Shown here one piece after another: positions 8,820 through 16,490 of a stretch of 35,877 bases of DNA; positions within the stretch are counted from its first letter, which is position 1, and each line of letters starts with the position of its first letter. The stretch spans positions 75,290 through 111,166 of the forward strand of contig JANQYP010000065.1 in NCBI GenBank assembly GCA_030728785.1, read 5' to 3'. The DNA is from Pseudomonadales bacterium. Its GTDB lineage: Bacteria; Pseudomonadota; Gammaproteobacteria; Pseudomonadales; Azotimanducaceae. The notes under the pieces were generated by a model. That model was not told where the DNA came from. It did not search any database and saw only the letters and a list, made by a program, of their open reading frames with translations. The position numbers and the translations under genes are program-made.

Positions 8820-9812
8820 CTACCCTGGATTATCCAGAGAGTCAGGATTGTCGGGATACACTTTTTTACTGAGATCACGGTAAATCACATACAGGCTGCC
8901 ATCGGTAGCATCCCGCTGGATAATACTGGTCAGATAGCCAAACCGCGCCTGATAGCGAGCTCTGATGCTGACCTGAAAGTAACCGGACTGGACACTCAAG
9001 CCGGCAACCGGAATATTCTGGCCAGCGAGGGCGTCATCCTGCATAAAAGCCTGCACATTATCATATCCGTCAATGCCCTGGCGACTGTCCGCCAGTGCTT
9101 CCGCCTGCTCGGCGGTCAATGCTGGCGCCAGCGCCTGCAGCAGCGCCGGCGCGGCAGTGTTAACGTTGATGCCGGCATTAGGGTCTGGCAGGGTAGAGAC
9201 TAAGGGTAACAACACCGCCAGCGTGTCCGGTGCCATGTCCAGCAACAGGCGCAACTCACTGCTGTCTGCCAGCAACCCGCCACTGGTGCGGTACGGCCGC
9301 TCCAGCCCCAAATAATCAAAATCCTCAGCGCCGAGGGGCCTGACAGTCTGGTTGTTATCAATCCAGTCTGCGACCCGGTCCACGAGGCTCGGGTCAAGGC
9401 CCTGCTGCAGCAGCAGATTTGTCAGCTGACCACGGGCAACCAGGTTGTTGGTGGCAGCATCACTGAGGGCATTAAGGTTAAATCGACCCTGCAGGTCTTC
9501 AATCCGCAGGTGCACCTCACCATCCTCAAACTCGAATGTCTGGCCGCGCTGGGCCCAGGTCTCCACCAGGGTATCTTTCTGCGGCGCATCAACAAAGTCT
9601 GCGTGCAGAATCTGCCGGGCCAGCTCTTCACCACCCATGGCATATTGCTGCACTCGGCTCTGCTCGAGAAACAGCCGCGCCCGAGTAATGGCATAGTTTT
9701 GTTCCCGGGACATGGCGACACCAAGCACCGTTGCCACTACCACTATCAGCAGCACCGAGATCAAGGCTACGCCGCGCTGCTGCCTGCGATTAAAAGTCGG
9801 CGGCAGGATCAT
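8820..9812 (-). CDS. gspK: Type II secretion system minor pseudopilin GspK
   Basis: A 330-residue pseudopilin that caps the tip of the type II secretion pseudopilus with GspI and GspJ. A basic leader of about 13 residues (MILPPTFNRRQQR) ends in a prepilin-peptidase site, G before VALISVLLIVVVATVLG. The usual Glu at mature position 5 is absent, as expected for GspK only. The body includes LRIEDLQGRFNLNAL and GINVNTAAPALLQALAP, typical of the GspK alpha domain. The ATG overlaps the gspJ stop by 4 bp (ATGA). Length agrees with the family. Confidence 0.95.
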   Translation of the reverse strand: MILPPTFNRRQQRGVALISVLLIVVVATVLGVAMSREQNYAITRARLFLEQSRVQQYAMGGEELARQILHADFVDAPQKDTLVETWAQRGQTFEFEDGEVHLRIEDLQGRFNLNALSDAATNNLVARGQLTNLLLQQGLDPSLVDRVADWIDNNQTVRPLGAEDFDYLGLERPYRTSGGLLADSSELRLLLDMAPDTLAVLLPLVSTLPDPNAGINVNTAAPALLQALAPALTAEQAEALADSRQGIDGYDNVQAFMQDDALAGQNIPVAGLSVQSGYFQVSIRARYQARFGYLTSIIQRDATDGSLYVIYRDLSKKVYPDNPDSLDNPG

Positions 9813-10690
9813 GGCTGCAGAACCTCATCGCGGCCATTATCCTGCGGCTCATTGTCCTGAGCCTCATTATCCTGGGTCTCATTGTCCTGGGTCTCATTGT
9901 CCTGCTCGCTGTCGTCCTGCTCGCTGTCATCCTGGTCAGCATTGTCGCCATCGCCGCCATTGCCAGTATCGGGGTCGCTCTGCGTTTCAATAACGGGTTC
10001 AATGATATTGTCGTCCTCAGCCCCACCAGGCTCGTCACCCGTTGGTTCGCTGCTATCGTTACCAGGACCCGGCTCGGCGAGCGGCGACCGCACCACAGCG
10101 ACACTGACCAAGGGGAATATACGGCGCAAGGATCCCATCGCGCTGGTCTCGATAGACAGCTCAATGCCAGCGGGCAAGGCGCTGTCTTGATTGGCTTGCG
10201 GCCAGGTCTCAAGCATTTCACCCTGGTCATTAACCACCTGCATGCGCAGGTCTCTGACCCCGTCCAGCAGCACCTGGGTCTGCATGGCAGAGTCCTGGGC
10301 ACGGTCCAGCACCAGCCAGAAGTGCCGCAGCAGCCTGCCATTGGCGTCCAGTTCATAGGCCACACGTTGCAAACCACTGCGTGATCGCTGTGCCGGATTG
10401 TTCCAGCCCGTGCGGGTAAACTCCAGTGGGTAAGTGCCGCTGGCTAACATCAGGCTTGGCAGCGGATCGCCGTACTCATCGCGCACCGGACGATTGACTA
10501 TCTGCACCAGATCGCGCTCCAGAAGCATAAACGCTCGAGCGACATGATTAAAGCTGGCTACTCTGTCCTGGGTGCGGTCATGGCTCTTGATCATGGTCCG
10601 CAGCATCTGCGTGGCACCCAGACCAATCACCGAAAAGATGGACATGGCCACCAGCACTTCCAACAAGGTAAAGCCCAACAAGCGGCGCAT
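9809..10690 (-). CDS. gspJ: Type II secretion system minor pseudopilin GspJ with long acidic repeat tail
   Basis: A 293-residue minor pseudopilin. The short leader MRRLLG precedes FTLLEVLVAMSIFSVIG, with Glu at mature position 5. A standard GspJ core follows up to about residue 205 (ending near FPLVSVAVVRSPL). The remaining 85 or so residues are unusual: a low-complexity, very acidic tail rich in Asp, Asn, Glu, Gln and Gly, ending in pentapeptide copies such as DSEQD and DNETQ encoded by a 15-bp tandem repeat. Most GspJ proteins are near 200 residues, so the tail is an addition. The ATG at 10690 shares one base with the gspI stop (TGATG); the preceding in-frame TTG is less likely. The tail might bind Ca2+ or lie exposed at the pseudopilus tip, but that is inference. 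Confidence 0.93.
   Translation of the reverse strand: MRRLLGFTLLEVLVAMSIFSVIGLGATQMLRTMIKSHDRTQDRVASFNHVARAFMLLERDLVQIVNRPVRDEYGDPLPSLMLASGTYPLEFTRTGWNNPAQRSRSGLQRVAYELDANGRLLRHFWLVLDRAQDSAMQTQVLLDGVRDLRMQVVNDQGEMLETWPQANQDSALPAGIELSIETSAMGSLRRIFPLVSVAVVRSPLAEPGPGNDSSEPTGDEPGGAEDDNIIEPVIETQSDPDTGNGGDGDNADQDDSEQDDSEQDNETQDNETQDNEAQDNEPQDNGRDEVLQP
9841..9945. repeat. In-frame 15-bp tandem repeat in gspJ 3' end
   Basis: Seven consecutive 15-bp units, each starting CCTG on the plus strand (9841, 9856, 9871, 9886, 9901, 9916, 9931). Two are identical (9871-9885 and 9886-9900). On the minus strand each encodes a pentapeptide of type D-N/D-E/S-x-Q, making the acidic tail of GspJ. The unit is a multiple of three, so copy-number change would keep the frame. 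Confidence 0.92.
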
Positions 10691-11070
10691 CAATAACGCC
10701 CCACAAAGCCCGTCAGGCTGACCTGCGGCTGGTCGGGCTCGGCCTCAATAAAAACCTTAACCACCACTCGCCGAACATCAGGGTTTTCTGTCGCGGCAAC
10801 TTCAACCAGTAACTCCCAGTCGCGCTCGCCGAGGGTCACTGGATAACGCTGCGAACCTGGCGGAGGGTAATTCTCCGCGGTTCGAGGCCGCAGACGCATG
10901 CTATGCAGCTGGTTTTCTGCAAGCCAGGTACCCAGGGCGCGTTCTTCCACCATACCGGTCTGGCGCACGGCCACGGCGGCATTACGCACCAGCGCCGCCG
11001 ACACGACGGCAAATACCGCCAGTGCAATCATGATCTCCAGCAGAGTAAAGCCACTCTGCCTAGGGCGCAT
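10690..11070 (-). CDS. gspI: Type II secretion system minor pseudopilin GspI
   Basis: A 126-residue minor pseudopilin which nucleates the pseudopilus tip with GspJ and GspK. Leader MRPRQSG is followed by FTLLEIMIALAVFAVVSAAL, with Glu at mature position 5. Further family features are the segment GTWLAENQLHSMRL and a C-terminal beta region. The ATG at 11070 is chosen over longer in-frame starts because it gives a canonical short basic leader and has GGGAA about six bases upstream. It overlaps the gspH end by 11 bp and the gspJ start by one base. Confidence 0.94.
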   Translation of the reverse strand: MRPRQSGFTLLEIMIALAVFAVVSAALVRNAAVAVRQTGMVEERALGTWLAENQLHSMRLRPRTAENYPPPGSQRYPVTLGERDWELLVEVAATENPDVRRVVVKVFIEAEPDQPQVSLTGFVGRY

Positions 11071-11698
11071 CAGCGGTTCCCGTCGAGCTTTCGCCTTGCC
11101 AGTGCAGATCACCAACACCATCGGTCAGCAAGGTTCTGGTCTGTTTATCTTTGCCCGTCAGGGTGATTTCAAAGGGTGTGATTTCACCGCTGGAGAGGAT
11201 CAGGATGGGCGGCGGACGTTTGCTCCTGGCAGCTATGCTGCCGCTGTCAGCAGCCGCGGGCGGACTGAGTGCCAGATCACTGTCTTCGATGCGGACAGCC
11301 AGCCTGAAGGCCGGCGGCAATTCACGCCGGGTAAAGGGTTTTTCCTTGTTCACCTGCCAGCTCTGGTCAAGCTCGCTGTACACCAGGAACTCATAACCCT
11401 CCTCACTGGGATTGAAACCCAATTCATCGGCCTGCACCTGGGACTCCAGTCGGGCCAGCTCCAGCAGTGTCTTCAGGCGCCGAGTCTCTGTGTCAAAATC
11501 GCCGCTTTGGGCAAACGATGGCAGGTTAGCTACCACCACCCCCGACATGATGGCGACAATAAACAGCACCACCAGAATTTCCACCAGAGTAAAGCCGGCG
11601 TCACGCCCGGCGCTCTGGCCGAGCAGGTCGGGGGCACGCCAGAACCAAGCGGGTCTGGTCGAATGGCGGCTAGAGGTCGGAATAGCGCAGGTCAGCAT
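11060..11698 (-). CDS. gspH: Type II secretion system minor pseudopilin GspH
   Basis: A pseudopilin of about 212 residues connecting the tip complex to the GspG shaft. The prepilin signature is AG before FTLVEILVVLFIVAIMSGVV, with Glu at mature position 5, then ANLPSFAQSGDFDTETRRLKTLLELARLES as in GspH. The first start giving the frame is ATG at 11698, preceded by GAAGG at a 5-base spacing. It lies inside the gspG end, so the genes overlap by 29 bp and the leader would be about 35 residues, long for a type III signal. No ATG, GTG or TTG lies in frame between the gspG stop and the signature, so the long leader appears real. Extending to a start at 11797 would overlap gspG still more and is less likely. 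Confidence 0.88.
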   Translation of the reverse strand: MLTCAIPTSSRHSTRPAWFWRAPDLLGQSAGRDAGFTLVEILVVLFIVAIMSGVVVANLPSFAQSGDFDTETRRLKTLLELARLESQVQADELGFNPSEEGYEFLVYSELDQSWQVNKEKPFTRRELPPAFRLAVRIEDSDLALSPPAAADSGSIAARSKRPPPILILSSGEITPFEITLTGKDKQTRTLLTDGVGDLHWQGESSTGTADAP

Positions 11699-12101
11699 CA
11701 ACGCCTTCACCACCTTCCTGGAGATCTGCGCCGAGGGAGGATACTTCAAAGGTACGATTCTCGCTGAAATACTGATAGGGCTGATCCCATGGGTCAACCG
11801 GCAGTTTCTTCAGGTAGCCATCGGCATTCCAACGGCGGGGCTCGGGATAGCCGGAAGGCTTGGTAACCAAAGCCTCCAGACCCTGGTCAGTGCTTGGATA
11901 GTTGCCATTGTCGAGCCGGTATAACTCCAGCGCATTGCCGATAGCCTCAATATCAGCGCGGGCCGCTGTTGCCCTGGCTTCGTCTGGCCGACCTATGATG
12001 TTAGGCACAATCAGCGAGCCGAGAATACCCAGGATGACCACAACCACCATAATCTCAATGAGGGTGAAGCCCCGTGAGCTGTGTAATTTATAAGACTGCA
12101 T
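11670..12101 (-). CDS. gspG: Type II secretion system major pseudopilin GspG
   Basis: A 143-residue major pseudopilin forming the piston shaft of the secretion machine. Leader MQSYKLHSSRG precedes FTLIEIMVVVVILGILGSLIVPN, with Glu at mature position 5. The GspG C-terminus is present: LDNGNYPSTDQGLEALV, LKKLPVDPWDQPYQYF and an Asp-rich end where the family binds Ca2+. ATG at 12101 is preceded by AGGAA. There is a 122-bp gap after gspF; TTGACT and TTGACA-like hexamers occur in it, but no convincing -10 element is placed for this start. It overlaps gspH by 29 bp. Confidence 0.96.
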   Translation of the reverse strand: MQSYKLHSSRGFTLIEIMVVVVILGILGSLIVPNIIGRPDEARATAARADIEAIGNALELYRLDNGNYPSTDQGLEALVTKPSGYPEPRRWNADGYLKKLPVDPWDQPYQYFSENRTFEVSSLGADLQEGGEGVDADLRYSDL

Positions 12102-12223
12102 AAGGTTCCTGTTTGTGTTTTGTCAATCGCCAAGACAGAGTCAAGGCTGGCGCGGCCGATGTTACACCAGTTGCGGCGGTACGGGCGACAACATCTGCCC
12201 AACTGCCAACCCCCTTAGAACCC

Positions 12224-13441
12224 TCAGCCGACCAATTGATTCAAATTAATAATGGGCAGCAGAATCGCCATGACAATGGTGAACACTGCACCACCCATGA
12301 TCAACAACATCATGGGACCAAACAGGTTGAGGATAATACCCAGCAGCATTTCCACGTCCTGCTGCATGTGGTTCGCAACCCGCACCAGCATGTTATCCAA
12401 TTCGCCGCTGGACTCACCGCTGGCAATCATGTGCAGCATCATCGGCGGAAAGTAGCCACTCTGGTCCAGGGCTACATGCAGGCTCGAGCCTTCACTGACC
12501 TTCACCGTCGCCTCCATTACCTTCAGCTTGAGCCAGGTGTTGGACAGCACCTGGCCCGCTATTCTCATGGCCTCTACCAGAGGCACACCACTGGCCGAGA
12601 GAATGCTGAGGGTGCTGGCAAACTGCGCCGTATTCAGGCCCCGGCTGACCTTCGCCACCAGCGGCAGGTGCAGCAGGCGGCGATCATATTGCAGGCGCAC
12701 AGCGGTCACCTGCAGCGCCCGGCTGACACCCAGAGCAAACAGGATGATAAATACCAGCACCAGCAACCCCCAGTCTTTGACAAAATCGCTGAGGTTGATA
12801 ATAAAAATCGTCAGTACCGGTAAGTCCTGGCCCACATCGGCAAACACTTTAACAATATCCGGCACCACGTAACCCAGCAGCCCTGCCAGGATCGCCACCG
12901 TCAGAGCAAACAGGATAATGGGATAGACCATGGCCTGCTGGACCCGCTGCCGGGATTCGAGCTCTGACTCGGTGAAATCAGCCAGGCGGTTAAGCACCAT
13001 ATCCAGATGGCCGGCGGACTCACCCGCGGCCACCGTCGCTCGATACAGGTCCGGAAAAGCCCGCGGATACTCAGCCAGGCCATTGGCCAGAGAAAAACCC
13101 TCCATCACTTTAGAGCGCACGGTGATGAGGATACTTTTAGTGCGTGGCTTCTCGCTTTGCCTGGACACCGCCAGCAAAGCTTCTTCCACCGGCAGGCCGG
13201 CAGCAATCAAGGTGGCAATCTGCCGGGTTACCAGGGCCCGTTCATGGACCGTCAGTGAGGGGCTGAACCAGTCAGCCCAGCGACTCTGGCCCGCCTGCTG
13301 CCTGCTGGTGACATCGACGGTCAAGGGCGACAGACCTTTGTCGCGGAGCAACTGACGCACCTGGCGCGAGCTGTCGGCCTCCAGAATCCCCTGCTCCTGC
13401 CGGCCACGATTATTTAATGCGGTATATTCAAAGGCTGGCAT
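12224..13441 (-). CDS. gspF: Type II secretion system inner membrane platform protein GspF
   Basis: A 405-residue polytopic protein at the centre of the secretion platform, contacting GspE and GspL. It starts with the standard MPAFEYTALNNRGRQEQGILEA. It has two GspF domains, each followed by hydrophobic segments (around residues 170-190 and 220-245, and a C-terminal one with GAVFTIVMAILLPIINLNQ). Family motifs such as LLAVSRQSEKPR and MIASGESSGELDNMLVRVA are present. ATG at 13441 with a weak AGAG upstream. It is separated from gspE by 216 bp filled mostly with tandem repeats, whereas these genes are usually adjacent. Confidence 0.96.
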   Translation of the reverse strand: MPAFEYTALNNRGRQEQGILEADSSRQVRQLLRDKGLSPLTVDVTSRQQAGQSRWADWFSPSLTVHERALVTRQIATLIAAGLPVEEALLAVSRQSEKPRTKSILITVRSKVMEGFSLANGLAEYPRAFPDLYRATVAAGESAGHLDMVLNRLADFTESELESRQRVQQAMVYPIILFALTVAILAGLLGYVVPDIVKVFADVGQDLPVLTIFIINLSDFVKDWGLLVLVFIILFALGVSRALQVTAVRLQYDRRLLHLPLVAKVSRGLNTAQFASTLSILSASGVPLVEAMRIAGQVLSNTWLKLKVMEATVKVSEGSSLHVALDQSGYFPPMMLHMIASGESSGELDNMLVRVANHMQQDVEMLLGIILNLFGPMMLLIMGGAVFTIVMAILLPIINLNQLVG

Positions 13442-13454
13442 CAGGCGTCTCTGG

Positions 13455-13524
13455 GGCTATGGGTTTTGCGGCTATGGGTTGTGTGGCTATAGGTTGTGTG
13501 GCTATGGGTTGTGTGGCTATGGGG
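13455..13524. repeat. 15-bp tandem repeat, family A, in gspE-gspF gap
   Basis: Four full and one partial unit of consensus GGCTATGGGTTGTGT, starting at 13455, 13470, 13485, 13500 and 13515. Units two and four are identical. They sit just before the gspF start, so they would lie in the gspF leader of a gspE-gspF transcript. Confidence 0.92.
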
Positions 13525-13614
13525 CTCTGTAACTTAGGTTTCTGTAGCTTAGGTTTCTGTAGCTTAAGTTTCTGTAGCTTAAGTTTCTGTAGCTGCGCTT
13601 TCTGCAGCTAGGCT
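13525..13614. repeat. 15-bp tandem repeat, family B, in gspE-gspF gap
   Basis: Six units of consensus TTCTGTAGCTTAGGT, starting at 13525, 13540, 13555, 13570, 13585 and 13600, decaying at both ends. They directly abut family A and share its 15-bp period but not its sequence. About 43 bp separate them from the gspE stop. Confidence 0.92.
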
Positions 13615-13657
13615 TGTCAGCCTCGACACTGGCAGCGTCGGCTGCTGGCGCTGGCGG

Positions 13658-15145
13658 TCAATCTGCCATGGTGACACGCACCACTTCGTCGGCGGAAGTG
13701 ACACCGGCCAACACCTTCTGGCAACCATCCTGGCGAATACTGGTGGTCTGGCTGCGAGCATGCAGTTCCAGGTCCAGTTCTGAGGCGTTAGCATGAATCA
13801 AACGCCGCATCTCGTCGTCTATCACCAGCACCTCAAAGATACCCACTCGGCCACGATAACCTTCATTGGCACATTTGTCACAACCCACGGGTCGATAAAG
13901 GGTAACTGGCGGCGTTTTTTCCACCATCAGCATCTCACACTCCAGATCACTGGCAATGTAGGCCTCGCGGCAATGTCTGCAGAGCACTCGAATCAGGCGC
14001 TGGGCAATCAGGCCAATGACGCTGTTGCTCAGCAGATAACTCTGGATACCCATGTTACCCAGCCGGTTGAAGGCCCCGGTGGCGGTGTTGGTGTGCAGGG
14101 TCGACAACACCAGGTGACCTGTAAGGCTGGCCTGGACTGAGATATCCGCAGTCTCGTGGTCGCGAATCTCCCCCACCATGACCACGTCCGGGTCCTGCCG
14201 CAATATGGCCCGCAGGCCGCGTGCAAAGGTCATCTCCGCCTTGGTGTTGACCTGGGTCTGGCCAACCCCTTCGACGTCGTATTCAATCGGGTCTTCGACG
14301 GTGAGAATGTTGCGGCTGCGGTCATTCAGTTGGTCCAGACAGGCATACAGGGTGGTGGATTTACCAGAGCCCGTAGGCCCTGTCACCAGGATAATGCCAT
14401 GGGGCTTTTGCAGCAGGCGCTGCATGGACTTCAGGTCACCAGGATTCATACCCATGTTCACCAGGCCGCGGCGGCTCTCCTGCTTGTCCAACAGCCGCAT
14501 CACGACCCGCTCTCCATTGCTGGCGGGAATGGTGGAGACCCGAACGTCCACTTCCTTGCCACCCACGCGCACAGATATACGGCCATCCTGGGGCAGGCGC
14601 TTCTCGGCAATATCCAGGCGCGCCATGACCTTGATCCGCGACACCAGCAGGGGCGCCAGTGCCCGCCTCGGGCTGACTACCTCGCGCAACACACCATCCA
14701 CTCGAAAGCGGATGACCAGCCGAGTTTCATAGGTTTCCACATGGACATCGGAGGCCCCGACATTGACCGCCTCCGTTAACAGGCTGTTGATAAGCTTGAT
14801 GATGGGCGCGTCGTCATCCTGCTCCAACAGGTCACCCATCTCGGGAATCATATCTGCGAGGCTGCTCAGATCCATGCCCTCACCCAGACCCTCAATCATC
14901 TGCATGGCCTCGCCCGCGTCATTCTGGTAGGTACTCGACAGCTGGCCGTCAAAAGTTGGGCCGTCAACCTGCTGCAGATTAACCCCTGCGCCCACATAGC
15001 GGCGCACCTCCATCAGCACGGCTGGCTCTATGCCCGCCTTGAACAGCACAGACACGGGACCGGCACCGGCGCTGGCCAAAAGCAACACACCATGACGCTT
15101 GGCAAACGAGAAAGGCAGCCTCAACTTTAATGCAGCTTGACTCAT
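13658..15145 (-). CDS. gspE: Type II secretion system ATPase GspE
   Basis: A 495-residue hexameric cytoplasmic ATPase powering pseudopilus assembly. Walker A GPTGSGKST is at 256-264, the Asp-box region TVEDPIEYDVEGVGQ is at 282-297, Walker B DPDVVMVGEIRD is at 318-329 and the His box LTGHLVLSTLHT is at 341-352. The zinc-binding tetracysteine is Cys389, Cys392, Cys422 and Cys425 (CRHC and CDKC). The N-terminal domain is of ordinary size. It is the first gene of the operon here; gspC and gspD, which often precede it, are absent. ATG at 15145. A 10-bp inverted repeat lies 44 bp upstream and may control expression. Confidence 0.97.
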   Translation of the reverse strand: MSQAALKLRLPFSFAKRHGVLLLASAGAGPVSVLFKAGIEPAVLMEVRRYVGAGVNLQQVDGPTFDGQLSSTYQNDAGEAMQMIEGLGEGMDLSSLADMIPEMGDLLEQDDDAPIIKLINSLLTEAVNVGASDVHVETYETRLVIRFRVDGVLREVVSPRRALAPLLVSRIKVMARLDIAEKRLPQDGRISVRVGGKEVDVRVSTIPASNGERVVMRLLDKQESRRGLVNMGMNPGDLKSMQRLLQKPHGIILVTGPTGSGKSTTLYACLDQLNDRSRNILTVEDPIEYDVEGVGQTQVNTKAEMTFARGLRAILRQDPDVVMVGEIRDHETADISVQASLTGHLVLSTLHTNTATGAFNRLGNMGIQSYLLSNSVIGLIAQRLIRVLCRHCREAYIASDLECEMLMVEKTPPVTLYRPVGCDKCANEGYRGRVGIFEVLVIDDEMRRLIHANASELDLELHARSQTTSIRQDGCQKVLAGVTSADEVVRVTMAD

Positions 15146-15188
15146 GATGGCGATGACACCTCAACTAAACAGCAAACAGACTCGGCCA

Positions 15189-15220
15189 TTGTACCCAATC
15201 GAACACCCCCTTGGGTACAA
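15189..15220. promoter_or_regulatory. Perfect 10-bp inverted repeat upstream of gspE
   Basis: TTGTACCCAA (15189-15198) and TTGGGTACAA (15211-15220) are exact complements with a 12-bp spacer. On the minus strand the proximal arm contains most of a -10-like TACAAT. This could be a repressor operator on the secretion operon, or a hairpin in the leader RNA. The binding protein is unknown. Confidence 0.6.
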
Positions 15221-15391
15221 CAGCGGATCACCCGGCTGATCTGGCAGGATAAACCGGGCAAGCACCTGGCAGCGATTCCGTGCCTCAGTACTTCTCATCA
15301 GGGGAAAACCAGCATAGTATAAGCCGCGTTTATCAAAATTTGAGTTTCGGATACAAAGGGATGATAACCTCTGGCCTGACGTTACGGCACC

Positions 15392-15415
15392 GGCACTTTT
15401 TATATGTTATGTGCC
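15392..15415. promoter_or_regulatory. Small inverted repeat with AT-rich centre upstream of the LysR gene
   Basis: GGCAC (15392-15396) and GTGCC (15411-15415) flank a 14-bp AT-rich centre, about 125 bp before the LysR start. The shape resembles a LysR-type autoregulatory site, but 5-bp arms can arise by chance. Confidence 0.3.
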
Positions 15416-15540
15416 AGCCTGTCTGCCAGGGTCTAAGAAAGAATTCAGCGCTTATATGGCAGGTGCAGCGCCTCGTGAAACTCAAACAAGAGTGGCAAAA
15501 CGTCGCCTGTGTTCAACCGCTCCAACCATGAAAACCAGCT

Positions 15541-16455
15541 ATGAAACTCAGCGATATTGACCTGAATCTGTTTGTTATTTTCGATGCCATCTATACGGAA
15601 GGCAACCTGACCCGCGCCGGTGAGATCATCGGCATCACTCAACCGGCGGTGTCAAACTCACTGTCGCGCCTGCGCAACCTGTTTGATGATCCTTTGTTTG
15701 TCCGCACCGCCGAAGGTATGGTGCCGACGCCGGTGTCACAGAATATTATCGGTTCAGTCCGCCAGGCCCTTGGCTTGATTCGCTCCAGCGTGCAGGAAAG
15801 TGAGTCGTTTGATCCCATGGTCTCTGACAAGCGGTTTCGCGTCAGCATGACGGACCTTTCACAATCCATTGTTCTGCCCTACCTGTTCGGTCGAATCAGG
15901 CCCGCAGCGCCCAAGGTTTCCATCGACTGCTACCATGTGCGGCGGCGCGACATGAATATTGAGCTGGCCTCGGGCAACCTCGACCTGGCGGTGGATATTC
16001 CCCTCACACCTGACCCCCAGATTCGCCAGGCGCCCCTGTTCTCGCACCCCCAGGTTTGCCTGATCCGCAACGACAATACCCTGATCAAAGACGATCTGGA
16101 CCTGGATACCTACCTGAGTATGAAACATATCCATATTTCCAGCCGTCGCGGTGGCCTTGGGCCCGTTGACCTGGCCTTGGGCAAGATGGGTAAACGCCGC
16201 CAGATCGCCCTGCGCACCCAGCATTACCTGGCCAGTCCGGAACTGGTGGCACGCACGGACATGGCGTTAACCGTACCGAGGATATTCGCCGACTTTCTGG
16301 TGGCACGCCTGCCGGTCAAGTACCTGCAACTGCCCTTTGATGTACCGAACCTCGAAACCTACCTTTACTGGCATGAAAGTACCGACCAGGACCAGGCCAA
16401 TCGCTGGATGCGGGAGTTGATACTGTCTCTGCCCGCTAAACTGCCCTTGCACTGA
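15541..16455 (+). CDS. LysR-family transcriptional regulator
   Basis: A 304-residue LysR-type regulator. The N-terminal winged helix-turn-helix is clear: DLNLFVIFDAIYTEGNLTRA then ITQPAVSNSLSRLRNLFDDP, ending near residue 60. A periplasmic-binding-protein-like effector domain follows from about residue 95 (FRVSMTDLSQSIVLPYLFGR). The pattern is of the NodD/LeuO/PA0477-like group. Divergent from gspE and 35 bp upstream of pyrB in the same direction. It might regulate either neighbour, but nothing in the sequence identifies its target or ligand. Confidence 0.9.
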   Translation: MKLSDIDLNLFVIFDAIYTEGNLTRAGEIIGITQPAVSNSLSRLRNLFDDPLFVRTAEGMVPTPVSQNIIGSVRQALGLIRSSVQESESFDPMVSDKRFRVSMTDLSQSIVLPYLFGRIRPAAPKVSIDCYHVRRRDMNIELASGNLDLAVDIPLTPDPQIRQAPLFSHPQVCLIRNDNTLIKDDLDLDTYLSMKHIHISSRRGGLGPVDLALGKMGKRRQIALRTQHYLASPELVARTDMALTVPRIFADFLVARLPVKYLQLPFDVPNLETYLYWHESTDQDQANRWMRELILSLPAKLPLH

Positions 16456-16490
16456 CCCCCACTTACCTGTGTAAACCCACTGAGGTGACA

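Larger units (their letters stand above)
15146..15540. other. Divergent intergenic region between gspE and the LysR gene
   Basis: 395 bp without a supported gene. It should hold the promoters of the secretion operon (leftward) and of the LysR gene (rightward). On the minus strand TACAAT (15188-15193) is a possible -10 for gspE, without a good -35. On the plus strand TTGAGT (15340-15345) and GATAAC (15363-15368), 17 bp apart, are a weak candidate for the LysR gene. Two inverted repeats are listed separately. Confidence 0.5.

Noticed and set aside
13417-13611. Plus-strand frame giving five-residue repeats rich in Gly, Cys and Ser, resembling a pentapeptide-repeat protein
   Set aside because: It arises only because 15-bp DNA repeats translate to five-residue repeats; it lacks the A(D/N)Lxx pattern and a ribosome binding site, and begins inside gspF on the other strand.
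13455-13614. CRISPR-like array
   Set aside because: Units are 15 bp, directly adjacent with no spacers, and no cas genes are present.
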